DNA from: Microbacterium sp. BR1
Lineage (GTDB): Bacteria; Actinomycetota; Actinomycetes; Actinomycetales; Microbacteriaceae
Direction of reading: 5' to 3'
Length of the DNA stretch: 64,000 nt
Assembly (NCBI RefSeq): GCF_002812725.1
Contig: NZ_NMUN01000004.1
Span: forward strand, 682,001-746,000
The notes beneath the pieces are model-generated. The model had not been told where the DNA came from and did no database searches. It saw only the letters and a list, made by a program, of their open reading frames with translations. The position numbers and the translations under genes were made by a program. Shown here one piece after another: positions 41,755 to 50,580 of the stretch (positions are counted from its first letter, which is position 1; each line of letters opens with the position of its first letter).

Positions 41755-41778
41755 CATTGCGTACTTCTGTACGCACAG
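41755..41778. promoter_or_regulatory. Operator in the alcohol dehydrogenase/importer divergent region
   Basis: CATTGCGTAC followed by TTCT and GTACGCACAG: a TGCGTAC inverted repeat, with half-site CATTGCG identical to that at 33894. Position-by-position the two 24-bp sites agree at 16 bases. It lies midway in the 268-bp gap between SBP and alcohol dehydrogenase genes; the rest of the gap shows only a TATCGT -10-like box near 41794. Confidence 0.6.
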
Positions 41779-41869
41779 TGGTGCACTGAGGCCGTTTCGA
41801 GCTATCGTTGTCGCGACGCCCCACGTCGGTTCGAACGTGCGGCACACCCCCTGTTTCAAAGGAGAAACC

Positions 41870-43030
41870 ATGCCGATTCGCACGCGTGCGGCCGTCGTTC
41901 GAGAGCAGCCCGGCCCGTTCGAGGTCATGGATGTCTTGCTCGACGACCCTCGTCAGGGAGAGATCCGCGTCAAGATGGCCATGAGCGGGCTCTGTCACTC
42001 CGATTACCACCTCGTCACGGGCGACAGCGAGGCCGGGCATCTCCCCATGGTCGGCGGACACGAGGGCACCGGGATCGTCGAAGCCGTCGGACCGAACACG
42101 CCCGACTGGTCGGTCGGCGACAAGGTCGTGTTCTCGTTCATCGCCAGCTGCGGCAAGTGTCGCTGGTGCAACGAGGGGATGACGAACCTCTGCCAGCTCG
42201 GCGCGTTCCTGATGCGCGGAAGCCGTTTCACCGACACCGAGAGCTTCCGGTTCTCGCTCGAGGACGGCACGCCGGTCGGCCAGATGTGCGGACTCGGCAC
42301 CTTCGCCGAGCACACCGTCGTCGACGTCAACTCGGCCGTGAAGCTGCCCGCGGACGCCGACCTCGACAAGGTCTGGCTGCTCGGCTGCGGTGTCGGCACC
42401 GGCTGGGGCTCGGCGGTCTACGCCGCCGACGTCAGCCCGGGCGACGTCGTGATCGTGATGGGTGTCGGCGGCGTCGGCATCCACGCGGTCCAGGGCGCCT
42501 CGCACGCCGGGGCTCTGGCCGTCATCGCGGTCGACCCGGTCGAACTCAAACGTCAGAAGGCCCTCGAGGTCGGCGCCACACACGCGTTCGACAACATCGC
42601 CGACGCCGCCGAGTTCGCCCGCAGCATCACCGACTGGCAGGGCGCCGACAGCGCGATCATCACGGTCGGGAGTCTGCGCGGCCAGGACGTCGCCGATGCG
42701 TTCTACGCGATCCGCAAGGCGGGCACCGTCGTCGTCACGGCGATCGCCCCCAGCTCCGAGATCAGCATCCCGATCTCGCCGCTCGACATCACGCGCTTCC
42801 AGAAGCGCATCCAGGGCGCGATCTACGGCGCGAGCAACCCGCGCGCCGACATCCCCCGCCAGTACGCGATGTACAAGACCGGGCAGCTGAAGCTCGATGA
42901 GCTGATCTCGGCGACCTACGCGCTCGATGACATCGGGCAGGGGTACATCGACCTGCTCGAAGGCCGCAACATGCGCGGCGGTATCGCGCACCCCACATCC
43001 GACACGACGCGCACCACGGAGGAATCATGA
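41870..43030 (+). CDS. NDMA-dependent (mycofactocin-associated) alcohol dehydrogenase
   Basis: A 386-residue zinc alcohol dehydrogenase. Catalytic zinc ligands are Cys42 (LCHSDYH), His64 with Glu65 (GGHEGTG) and Cys173 (LLGCGVGTGWGSAV); the structural zinc has Cys94, Cys97, Cys100 and Cys108 (ASCGKCRWC, LC). Rossmann GVGGVGIHAVQGA and PRADIPRQYAMYKTGQL are features of NDMA-dependent nicotinoproteins, which keep NAD tightly bound and need mycofactocin to reoxidise it. AAAGGAGAAACC precedes the ATG at 41870. It is directly followed by an aldehyde dehydrogenase (overlapping ATGA), a common mycofactocin-linked pair. Confidence 0.88.
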   Translation: MPIRTRAAVVREQPGPFEVMDVLLDDPRQGEIRVKMAMSGLCHSDYHLVTGDSEAGHLPMVGGHEGTGIVEAVGPNTPDWSVGDKVVFSFIASCGKCRWCNEGMTNLCQLGAFLMRGSRFTDTESFRFSLEDGTPVGQMCGLGTFAEHTVVDVNSAVKLPADADLDKVWLLGCGVGTGWGSAVYAADVSPGDVVIVMGVGGVGIHAVQGASHAGALAVIAVDPVELKRQKALEVGATHAFDNIADAAEFARSITDWQGADSAIITVGSLRGQDVADAFYAIRKAGTVVVTAIAPSSEISIPISPLDITRFQKRIQGAIYGASNPRADIPRQYAMYKTGQLKLDELISATYALDDIGQGYIDLLEGRNMRGGIAHPTSDTTRTTEES

Positions 43031-44487
43031 CGACCACGATCACCCCGACAGCTCGCTCCGTCTCGCGCGACAGCATCTTCGCGGGCGGCGAGTGGGTCTC
43101 GCCCGCCACCACCGCCGAGCTCGTCATCGAGAGCCCGATCGACCTGAGCGAGGTCGGGCGGGCTCCCGACGCGATCGCCGCCGACGTCGACCGCGCCGTC
43201 CGCGCGGCACGCGAGGCGTTCGACCACGGCCCGTGGCCGCGTCTGACCGGAGCGGAACGCGCGGACTGGATCGACAAGCTGGCCGACGAGATGGAGCGTC
43301 GCGGGCTCGACACCGCCGCGCTCATCACCGCCGAAATCGGTCAGCCGATCTCGGTTTCGCGGCCGTGGGCGAGCGTGCGGCCGATCACGCACCTGCGCTA
43401 CTACGCCCAGGTCGCGCGCACCCCGGACCTCGAAGAAGAAGAACGTCCCAATATCTACGGCACGGGCAACTCCATCGTGCGGCACGAACCCCTGGGCGTT
43501 GCGGCGCTGATCGTGCCATGGAACCACCCGCAGGCCGCGCTGACGCTCAAACTCGGCCCGGCGCTCGCCGCGGGGTGCACGGTGGTCATCAAACCGGCCG
43601 CCGAGACCGCGCTCGACGTCTTCGCATTCGCCGAGGCGAGCCTCGCGATCGGCATGCCGCCGGGAGTCATCAACATCGTCCCGGGCGGGCGCGAGACCGG
43701 GCAGGCCCTCGTCGCGCATCCCGGCATCGACAAGATCAGCTTCACCGGCTCGGCCGAGGCGGGGCGTCAGATCGCGTCCGCGGGCGGTCAGCGGCTGATC
43801 CCCGTGACGCTCGAACTCGGGGGCAAGTCCGCGGCGATCGTCCTCGAATCGGCCGACCTCGACGCGACCTTCGCCAGCCTGCGGCACGCCATCTTCGACA
43901 ACAGCGGCCAGGTCTGCGCCATGATGTCGCGGGTGCTGGCACCGGCCGGCATCTACGACGAGGTGCACGACCGGCTCGTCGCTCTCGCGAGCGATCTCAC
44001 GGTCGGCGACCCCTGGGACGAGAACACCGAGCTCGGGCCCCTCGTCTCACAGCGCATTCACCAGCGCGTCTCGGGCATGGTCGATCGAGCCCGGGCCGCC
44101 GGAGCGACGGTCGTGACGGGCGGCCAGTCGCTGCCGAGCTCCGGCTACTTCTACGCACCGACCGTCATCACCGGCGCGGCAGAGGACAGCGAGATCGTGC
44201 AGGAGGAGGTCTTCGGGCCGGTCGTGACGCTCCTTCCGTACAGCGACGTCGACGACGCCGTGCGCATCGCCAACGATTCGCACTACGGCCTCGCCGGCGC
44301 CGTGTACGGGGCCGACGACGAGGTCCTCGGTGTCGCCCGGCGGGTCCGCACGGGCTCCATCGGGCTGAACGGTTACCGCCCCGACTTCAACACCCCTTAC
44401 GGCGGTTACAAGGATTCGGGCCTCGGCCGCGAGTTCGGCGCACAGGCGGTGCGCAACTACCAAGAGGTCAAGTCGATCTGGCGTTAG
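43027..44487 (+). CDS. Aldehyde dehydrogenase
   Basis: A 486-residue NAD-dependent aldehyde dehydrogenase. The catalytic Cys is at about 297 (DNSGQVCAMM), the general base Glu at 263 (TLELGGKSA), the oxyanion Asn at 166 (VPWNHP) and the nucleotide loop FTGSAEAGRQIA. It presumably oxidises the aldehyde made by the preceding alcohol dehydrogenase, whose stop it overlaps. It is convergent with mftG. The preferred aldehyde is unknown. Confidence 0.92.
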   Translation: MTTTITPTARSVSRDSIFAGGEWVSPATTAELVIESPIDLSEVGRAPDAIAADVDRAVRAAREAFDHGPWPRLTGAERADWIDKLADEMERRGLDTAALITAEIGQPISVSRPWASVRPITHLRYYAQVARTPDLEEEERPNIYGTGNSIVRHEPLGVAALIVPWNHPQAALTLKLGPALAAGCTVVIKPAAETALDVFAFAEASLAIGMPPGVINIVPGGRETGQALVAHPGIDKISFTGSAEAGRQIASAGGQRLIPVTLELGGKSAAIVLESADLDATFASLRHAIFDNSGQVCAMMSRVLAPAGIYDEVHDRLVALASDLTVGDPWDENTELGPLVSQRIHQRVSGMVDRARAAGATVVTGGQSLPSSGYFYAPTVITGAAEDSEIVQEEVFGPVVTLLPYSDVDDAVRIANDSHYGLAGAVYGADDEVLGVARRVRTGSIGLNGYRPDFNTPYGGYKDSGLGREFGAQAVRNYQEVKSIWR

Positions 44488-44514
44488 TCGGGTCGCCGGG
44501 TTCGCCGCGCGCCG

Positions 44515-46149
44515 TCAGTCACCGCGCGCGATGAACTCGGCGATCCGTTCGCCGATCAGGACGGCGGTCGCCGCGGGTCCCCGCGACGGCACCGTGGGCA
44601 GGATGGATGTGTCCGCCACCCGCAATCCCGGCACGCCGTGCACGCGCCCGTGCCCGTCGACGACGGCGCCCGGCGCGCCCGCCGGCCCCAGAGGTGCGCT
44701 TCCGCACATGTGGATCGCCGTACCGAGGTGGCCGCGCGCCCAGGCGTCGAGGCGGTCGTCGTCGCCGAGCGTCGCGTCGTCGAGCTCGGTCAGCCGGTCG
44801 ACGAGGGGCGCAAGGGCATCCGAGCGCAACAGCCCCACGGCCACCCGCAGCCCCTCGCGCATGCGGGCCCGGTCTCCGGGCGTCTCGAGATAGCGGTAGT
44901 CGATGCGGGGCCCGACATCGGGATCCGCACTGGCCAGGCGGATCGTGCCCCGTCCCTCGGGCTGCTGCAGGGCGACGATCAGTTGCAGGTCGTCGCGATG
45001 CGCCAGTTGCGAAGCCATCCGTCGGGCCGAAACACCGAACAGGGCGCGGAGCGTTCGCCACGGATGCCGCAGGGCCGCCCACGCTCCGCTGCCGAGCGGA
45101 TGCGCCGAACCTGTCAGCAGGTAGCCGAGCGACTTCACCGACAGCAGGATCTCGAGATCCGCACGACCGGTCCCGGCGGTCGAGGCGAAATTGAGGGAGG
45201 CGGGGAAAGCGACCCGATCCCTCGGGCTGCCGAGGGGCGTTCGCGGGCGCCATCCGACCGCGATGTCGGGGTGGTCCGAGAACGCGACACCGACGGGCAG
45301 GTCCGCGACCACCGAGATGCCGACGCTCTCGAGCTGAGCGCGCGGTCCGATCCCCGAGAGCAGCAGCAGGTGCGGGCTCGCGATGCCGCCCGCGGCCAGC
45401 ACGACCTCGCGTGCGCGGAGGCGTTCGCCGCCCGCGAGTTCGACGCCGATCGCCCGCCCCCGCTCGATCAGCACCCGAGCGACGCGCGCATCGCCGCGCA
45501 CCTCGAGATTCGGGCGGTCGAAGACGGGCTGCAGGTAGGCGATGCCGGTGTTCCAGCGTCTGCCGCGGTGGAGATTGGAGGGGACGGGGCCGACGCCGGG
45601 CGGGCCGGGCACGTTCTTGTCGGGTTCGTCGGGGTAGCCGCTGTCGATCGCCGCCGCATGGAAGGCGGCGCCCAGCCGATCGGTCAGAGTCGAGCGCTCG
45701 ATGGGGATCGGCCCGGAATCACCGTGGCGCGGGTCGCCGCCGAAAGCGTGATCGTGCTCGAGCCGACGCATCGCGGGCAGGACGGCCTCGTAGCTCCAGT
45801 CGGGTCCGCCCGCCTCGGCCCACGCGGCGAAATCGTCGGGCGTCGCGCGCACGAAGTACGCGCCGTTGAGGGCGGTGGAACCGCCCAGGATCCGTCCGCG
45901 CGCAACGAGATAGGGCAACTGGGGGGTGAGATGGCCGAGGTACGCCCAGTTGTACGGGTAGCCCGGCATCGCCCCCTGAACCGTGGACGCATCGAGGAGT
46001 TCGGGTGGGTAATCACGCGGGGTGCGGGGCACGGGGCCCGCCTCGAGCACCAGCACCCGTCGCGCCGGGTCTTCGCTCAGTCGGGCGGCCAGCGGCGCTC
46101 CCGCCCCGCCCGAGCCGACGACGATGACGTCGACCTCGGGCCCGGTCAT
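44515..46149 (-). CDS. mftG: Mycofactocin-associated GMC oxidoreductase MftG
   Basis: A 544-residue glucose-methanol-choline family flavoprotein. FAD motif VIVVGSGGAGAPLAARLSED at the start, LARGRILGGSTALNGAYF-type GMC signature 1 (PYLVARGRILGGSTALNG), signature 2 LAAGGIASPHLLLLSGIGP, and C-terminal MCGSAPLGP with PSRGPAATAVLIGERIA. MftG is thought to reoxidise the reduced mycofactocinol cofactor and pass electrons on to the respiratory chain. The ATG at 46149 overlaps the stop of mftR, so both are produced from the same leftward transcript. Confidence 0.85.
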   Translation of the reverse strand: MTGPEVDVIVVGSGGAGAPLAARLSEDPARRVLVLEAGPVPRTPRDYPPELLDASTVQGAMPGYPYNWAYLGHLTPQLPYLVARGRILGGSTALNGAYFVRATPDDFAAWAEAGGPDWSYEAVLPAMRRLEHDHAFGGDPRHGDSGPIPIERSTLTDRLGAAFHAAAIDSGYPDEPDKNVPGPPGVGPVPSNLHRGRRWNTGIAYLQPVFDRPNLEVRGDARVARVLIERGRAIGVELAGGERLRAREVVLAAGGIASPHLLLLSGIGPRAQLESVGISVVADLPVGVAFSDHPDIAVGWRPRTPLGSPRDRVAFPASLNFASTAGTGRADLEILLSVKSLGYLLTGSAHPLGSGAWAALRHPWRTLRALFGVSARRMASQLAHRDDLQLIVALQQPEGRGTIRLASADPDVGPRIDYRYLETPGDRARMREGLRVAVGLLRSDALAPLVDRLTELDDATLGDDDRLDAWARGHLGTAIHMCGSAPLGPAGAPGAVVDGHGRVHGVPGLRVADTSILPTVPSRGPAATAVLIGERIAEFIARGD

Positions 46150-46790
46150 CCTGCCGTCCGCTTCGCCGGCGGTTCGAACGAGGCTTCCAGGTGGCGGAAG
46201 GCGCGATCGATCAGCACCAGCAGGTCTTCGCCGTCGTGGTGCAGCCACTCCTGATACGCCGAGAGGCACAGGCCGAGGCACGCCCATGCAACCGCCTGCG
46301 GTTCGAGATCGTTCACGTCGCCGCCGATGCGGCGTGCGACGTACTCGGCGACCGCGGTACGCCAGTCCCGGTAGCGCAGCGAGGCATGCGCGACGAGCGC
46401 GGGCACCTCGAGCAGGAGGTGCATCCGTTCACGGTGCAGCGCGATCTGCTCGGGTGGAAAGCGGTTGAACTCGATGATCGCCTCGCGCAGCGCTTCCATG
46501 ATCGGAAGGTCCGGTCGCAGATCGCTGAGGTGGGCACGCATGATCGCGAGCAGGGCGTCGAAATCACCCCACGGCAGATCGTTCTTCGAGGGGAAGTAGC
46601 GGAACAGCGTGCGGCGACCGATCCCCGCGGCGGCGGCGATGTCATCGACGGTCGTCTCTTCGTAGCCGCGCTCGAGGAACAGCTCGAGCGCGATCGCGCT
46701 GAGCTCTCCGTGCGTCGTTGCCGGAGCGCGACCGATTCGTGAGGATATCGTCACGGCGTGTTTGTTCGCCTTCTGTCTTCCATTCGGCAC
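46146..46790 (-). CDS. mftR: Mycofactocin system TetR-family regulator MftR
   Basis: A 214-residue TetR-type repressor. The DNA-binding helix-turn-helix is ALELFLERGYEETTVDDIAAAAGIGRRTLFRYFPSKNDLPWGDFD in pieces (residues 30-75), with the segment GRRTLFRYFPSKNDLPWGDF diagnostic for MftR. The C-terminal ligand domain is helical. The GTG at 46790 fits a leaderless start after TCTAAT; GTG at 46754 is an alternative. It is divergent from mftA over a 67-bp gap and probably represses the locus until an acyl-CoA-like ligand or pathway signal is present. Confidence 0.88.
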   Translation of the reverse strand: MPNGRQKANKHAVTISSRIGRAPATTHGELSAIALELFLERGYEETTVDDIAAAAGIGRRTLFRYFPSKNDLPWGDFDALLAIMRAHLSDLRPDLPIMEALREAIIEFNRFPPEQIALHRERMHLLLEVPALVAHASLRYRDWRTAVAEYVARRIGGDVNDLEPQAVAWACLGLCLSAYQEWLHHDGEDLLVLIDRAFRHLEASFEPPAKRTAG

Positions 46791-46806
46791 TCGGTGCCAT
46801 TAGAGT
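46786..46806. promoter_or_regulatory. Overlapping divergent promoters and MftR operator candidate
   Basis: GGCAC TCG GTGCC is an inverted repeat at 46786-46798. The mftA -10 TAGAGT (46801-46806) and the mftR -10 TCTAAT (minus strand, 46804-46799) overlap head to head right beside it, so one bound dimer could control both. Confidence 0.5.
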
Positions 46807-46857
46807 CGAGCGTACCGCGCACGGCGAAGGAGCCGTGGCGTTGTGAAGGAGCATCCC

Positions 46858-46959
46858 ATGGATCCGCAAACCGTGAAGCCCGCCACGTCGAACGACGCCG
46901 TCGAAGCCGACAGTCTCGTCGAGGAAGTGTCCATCGACGGCATGTGCGGCGTGTACTGA
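46858..46959 (+). CDS. mftA: Mycofactocin precursor peptide
   Basis: A 33-residue precursor. The leader is variable (begins MDPQTVKPATSNDAVEAD) and the end is the invariant core IDGMCGVY, whose last Val and Tyr are decarboxylated and crosslinked by MftC to make the redox cofactor. AAGGAG precedes the ATG at 46858. The stop lies one base before mftB. The gene is too short for standard size cut-offs and could be missed without the locus context. Confidence 0.95.
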   Translation: MDPQTVKPATSNDAVEADSLVEEVSIDGMCGVY

Positions 46960-46960
46960 C

Positions 46961-47245
46961 GTGTTCGACCCCGATGCGGGGTGGAGTCTGAGCGAACAGG
47001 TCTCGGTGCGTCCGGAGCCGTTCGGCGCTCTGCTCTACCATTTCGGCACGCGCAAGCTGTCGTTCCTGAAGGACCGCACGCTGCTGAGCATCGTCACATC
47101 TCTGTCCGACTCCCCCAGCGCACGCGCCGCGTGCGACGCGGTCGGGGTCGCCGACGAAGATCGACCACGCTATTTCCGGGCTCTCGGCACCCTCGCCGAC
47201 TCCCGCATGATCGAACGACGACGTCTCGAGGAGCACGCCGCATGA
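46961..47245 (+). CDS. mftB: Mycofactocin chaperone MftB
   Basis: A 94-residue PqqD-like peptide chaperone that binds the MftA leader and presents it to MftC. The segment VSVRPEPFGALLYHFGTRKLSFL is typical, followed by a helical ARAACDAVGVADEDRPRYFRAL end. The GTG at 46961 is one base after the mftA stop and its own stop overlaps mftC by four bases, so translation is tightly linked. Confidence 0.9.
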   Translation: MFDPDAGWSLSEQVSVRPEPFGALLYHFGTRKLSFLKDRTLLSIVTSLSDSPSARAACDAVGVADEDRPRYFRALGTLADSRMIERRRLEEHAA

Positions 47246-48504
47246 GCATCACACTGGATCCGCCCCGCGCCGCGGCACCGCGTCCGGAACGCCTCGTCGA
47301 TCTGTTCGAGCGCGGACTCGATGCGCCGATCTGCCTCACGTGGGAGCTCACCTACGCGTGCAACCTCTCGTGCGTGCACTGCCTGTCGAGTTCGGGCCGA
47401 CGCGACCCGCGCGAGCTCTCGACCGACGAGTGCAAGGCCGTCATCGACGAGCTCGAGCGGATGCAGGTCTTCTACGTCAACATCGGCGGCGGCGAGCCGA
47501 CCGTGCGATCGGACTTCTGGGAGCTGCTCGACTACGCCACCCGGCACCACGTCGGCGTGAAGTTCTCGACGAACGGCGTGAAGCTCACGCCGGACCGCGC
47601 CGCACTGCTGGCCGCGAACGACTACGTCGACGTGCAGATCTCGCTCGACGGCGCGACCCCCGAGGTCAACGACGACATCCGCGGCCCCGGCTCGTACCAG
47701 ACCGCGATCACGGCGATGCGGAACCTACGCGACGCCGGCATGAAGAACTTCAAGCTCTCGGTCGTGTGCACGCGCACCAACATCCCGCAGCTCGATGAGT
47801 TCAAGAGGATCGCCGACGAGTACGGCGCGCAGCTGCGCCTGACGCGCCTGCGTCCCTCGGGCCGCGGCGCCGACGTCTGGGACGAGCTGCACCCCACACA
47901 GGAGCAGCAGCGCGAGCTCTACACCTGGCTGCTCGCGCACGCCGATGAGGTGCTCACCGGCGACTCGTTCTTCCACCTCTCCGCGTACGGCGAGTCCCTC
48001 CCCGGGCTCAACCTGTGCGGCGCGGGCCGCGTGGTCTGCCTGATCGACCCGATCGGCGACGTCTACGCGTGCCCGTTCGCGATCCACGACGACTTCCTGG
48101 CCGGCAACGTGCGCACGCCCGGCGGTTTCACCGATGTCTGGCGCGAGTCCGCGTTGTTCCAGGAGCTGCGGGCACCGCAGACCGGCGGAGCCTGCGCGTC
48201 CTGCGCATTCTTCGACACGTGCAAGGGCGGATGCATGGCGGCGAAGTTCTTCACGGGTCTGCCGCTCGACGGACCCGACCCCGAGTGCGTCCAGGGCTAC
48301 GGCGAAGAGCTGCTCGCGGCTCGGAACGATCCCGCGGGCTCCCCGCGCCCGAGCGGCGATCACTCGCACCGCACGTCGCCCCCGCGACCGCGATCCGCCA
48401 AGCCTGTTCCGCTCACGCTGCGCCGCCGCGACGACATCGAAGCGATGCCCGTGAGCGCGTGTGCCGCGAGCCCGCTCGCCGGATTCGTGCCGCCGACGGC
48501 CTGA
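47242..48504 (+). CDS. mftC: Mycofactocin radical SAM maturase MftC
   Basis: A 420-residue radical SAM enzyme. The cluster motif CNLSCVHC has Cys40, Cys44 and Cys47, the SAM-binding GGEPT follows near residue 79, and a C-terminal SPASM domain holds auxiliary iron-sulfur cysteines (LCGAGRVVCLID, GDVYACPFAIH, CASCAFFDTCKGGCMAA). It oxidatively decarboxylates the MftA terminal Tyr and forms a crosslink with Val. The final 70 residues are Pro/Arg-rich and end in SPLAGF, a common MftC tail. It follows mftB by overlap. Confidence 0.95.
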   Translation: MSITLDPPRAAAPRPERLVDLFERGLDAPICLTWELTYACNLSCVHCLSSSGRRDPRELSTDECKAVIDELERMQVFYVNIGGGEPTVRSDFWELLDYATRHHVGVKFSTNGVKLTPDRAALLAANDYVDVQISLDGATPEVNDDIRGPGSYQTAITAMRNLRDAGMKNFKLSVVCTRTNIPQLDEFKRIADEYGAQLRLTRLRPSGRGADVWDELHPTQEQQRELYTWLLAHADEVLTGDSFFHLSAYGESLPGLNLCGAGRVVCLIDPIGDVYACPFAIHDDFLAGNVRTPGGFTDVWRESALFQELRAPQTGGACASCAFFDTCKGGCMAAKFFTGLPLDGPDPECVQGYGEELLAARNDPAGSPRPSGDHSHRTSPPRPRSAKPVPLTLRRRDDIEAMPVSACAASPLAGFVPPTA

Positions 48505-48550
48505 GTCGGCGCACCACCCTTCCGCGACACCCCCCCTTCAGGAGACGAAT

Positions 48551-49741
48551 ATGGCCAATCCCTGGTTCGAGTCGGTTGCCGAGGCGCAACGGCGCGCGAA
48601 GAAGCGTCTACCCGCGCCCGTCTACGGTGCGCTGATCGCGGGCTCGGAGCGCGGGCTGTCGTACAAGGACAACATGGCGGCCTTCGGCGAGCTCGCCTTC
48701 GCACCGAAGGTCGCGGGGCACCAGGCCGAACGACGGTTGTCGACGAAAGTCCTGGGCATCGATATCGCGATGCCCGTGCTCATCTCTCCCACGGGCGTGC
48801 AGGCCGTTCATCCCGATGGCGAGGTCGCGGTCGCCCGCGCGGCGGCGAACCGCGGGATCCCGATCGGTCTGAGCTCGTTCGCGAGCAAGAGCGTCGAGGA
48901 GGTCGCGGCCGCGAACGAGAACCTTCTCTACCAGGTCTACTGGCAGGGCACCCGCGACACGATGCTCGAGCGTCTCGACCGGGCGCGTGCGGCCGGAGCG
49001 AAGGCACTCATCGCGACGCTCGACTGGTCGTTCTCGCACGGCCGCGACTGGGGCAGCCCCGAGATCCCCGAGAAGCTGACGCTGCGCGCGGCGGCTCGCT
49101 TCGCTCCGCACGCGCTCGTCCGGCCGCAGTGGCTGGCAGATTTCCTGCGCTCCGGCCGCGTCCCCGACCTGACGGCCCCGAACCTGGCCGTCGGATCGGG
49201 GAAGGCACCGACCTTCTTCGGCGCGTACGGCGAGTGGATGATGACGCCGCCGCCCAGCTGGGAAGACGTCGCCTGGCTTCGCGAGCAGTGGGGCGGACCG
49301 TTCCTGTTGAAGGGCGTCTCGCGCATAGATGATGCGCTCCGCGCCGTGGACGCCGGCGTCTCGGCGATCTCGGTTTCGAACCACGGTGGCAACAACCTCG
49401 ACTCCACCCCCGCACCGATCCGGATGCTCCCGGGTATCGCGGAGGCGGTCGGTTCGCAGATCGAGGTGCTTCTCGATGGCGGCGTGCGCCGTGGCGGCGA
49501 CGTGGCAAAGGCCCTCGCGCTCGGCGCCGACGCGGTCATGATCGGCCGGGCATACCTGTGGGGGCTCGCGGCGAACGGGCAGGCGGGTGTCGAGAACGTG
49601 CTCGACATCCTGCGCGGCGGGCTGGACTCGGCCGTGCTCGGTCTGGGTCACTCCTCGATCGACGAGTTGAGCCGCGCCGACCTCTGGATTCCGCCGAGCT
49701 TCGAACGTCGGCTGGGGGTTCCGTCGACCCCGACCAGCTGA
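48551..49741 (+). CDS. mftD: Mycofactocin FMN-dependent dehydrogenase MftD
   Basis: A 396-residue FMN enzyme of the alpha-hydroxyacid oxidase family. KGVSRIDDALRAVDAGVSAISVSNHGGNNLDSTPAPIRMLP in pieces gives the catalytic His and the FMN site; LLDGGVRRGGDVAKALALGADAVMIGRAYLWG completes the barrel. MftD oxidatively deaminates the freed intermediate (AHDP) to premycofactocin. CAGGAGACGAAT precedes the ATG at 48551. Its stop overlaps mftE by one base (TGATG). Confidence 0.93.
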   Translation: MANPWFESVAEAQRRAKKRLPAPVYGALIAGSERGLSYKDNMAAFGELAFAPKVAGHQAERRLSTKVLGIDIAMPVLISPTGVQAVHPDGEVAVARAAANRGIPIGLSSFASKSVEEVAAANENLLYQVYWQGTRDTMLERLDRARAAGAKALIATLDWSFSHGRDWGSPEIPEKLTLRAAARFAPHALVRPQWLADFLRSGRVPDLTAPNLAVGSGKAPTFFGAYGEWMMTPPPSWEDVAWLREQWGGPFLLKGVSRIDDALRAVDAGVSAISVSNHGGNNLDSTPAPIRMLPGIAEAVGSQIEVLLDGGVRRGGDVAKALALGADAVMIGRAYLWGLAANGQAGVENVLDILRGGLDSAVLGLGHSSIDELSRADLWIPPSFERRLGVPSTPTS

Positions 49742-50580
49742 TGCCCGCCGACCCCCAACGAGACGACTCCCCTCGGCGCGGCACCCGCGACCCGGACGAA
49801 CACGCGCTCGACGCGCACCCGCTGGATGATGCGGTGCGCCTCGTCGACCGAACGTGGCCGACGGTCGGGGCACCGCTCGTGCTCGTGCCGCTCGGTGCCA
49901 CCGAGCAGCACGGGCCGCACCTGCCGCTCGACGTCGACGCGACCATCGCGGTCACGATCGCCGACACGCTCGCCGCACGCGTGCGCGACAGCGGGGACGA
50001 CGCCGTCGTCCCACCCGCGATCGCCTACGGCTCGAGCGGCGAGCACCAGGGCTTTGCCGGGACGATGTCGATCGGCACGGCGGCCCTGCAGTTCCTGTTG
50101 GTCGAGCTCGGCCGGTCGGCGAGCACCTGGGCGCCGCGGCTCGTGTTCGTCAACGCCCACGGCGGCAATCTCGAGGCCCTGATCGCCGCCGTCCGGGTGC
50201 TGCGCTCCGAGGGCCGAGACGCCGCGTGGCTGCCCTGCGTGCCGGAGGACGGCGGGTCACACGACGCCCACGCGGGCTACGACGAGACCTCGATGCTCGC
50301 CCGGCTCCGCGCCCCCGCCATCCGCGTCGAACGAATCGAGCCCGGTGCCACCGCACCGATCGGCGAGCTCCTCCCCCGTCTCCGCACCGAGGGCGTGCGC
50401 GCGGTGTCGCCGAACGGTGTGCTCGGCGACCCCCGAGGGGCATCGTCCGCGGCGGGCGAGCGACTTCTGGCGGCGATCGCCGAAGCGGCATGGCGTCGAT
50501 TGACGGGCGAACCCACGACCGACGGGCTGCTGGTGGCGCACCCCGCGCCCCGGGGCGAGCAAGGCGGCGCGGATGACTGA
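49741..50580 (+). CDS. mftE: Mycofactocin creatininase-family peptidase MftE
   Basis: A 279-residue metallopeptidase of the creatininase fold that releases the modified Val-Tyr end from the MftA leader. Metal ligands are in LGATEQHGPHLPLDVD (Glu, His, Asp) and FVNAHGGNLEAL, with a later DAHAGYDETSML. About 40 N-terminal residues are charged and not conserved. The ATG at 49741 overlaps the mftD stop. Its own stop overlaps mftF by eight bases. Confidence 0.92.
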   Translation: MPADPQRDDSPRRGTRDPDEHALDAHPLDDAVRLVDRTWPTVGAPLVLVPLGATEQHGPHLPLDVDATIAVTIADTLAARVRDSGDDAVVPPAIAYGSSGEHQGFAGTMSIGTAALQFLLVELGRSASTWAPRLVFVNAHGGNLEALIAAVRVLRSEGRDAAWLPCVPEDGGSHDAHAGYDETSMLARLRAPAIRVERIEPGATAPIGELLPRLRTEGVRAVSPNGVLGDPRGASSAAGERLLAAIAEAAWRRLTGEPTTDGLLVAHPAPRGEQGGADD

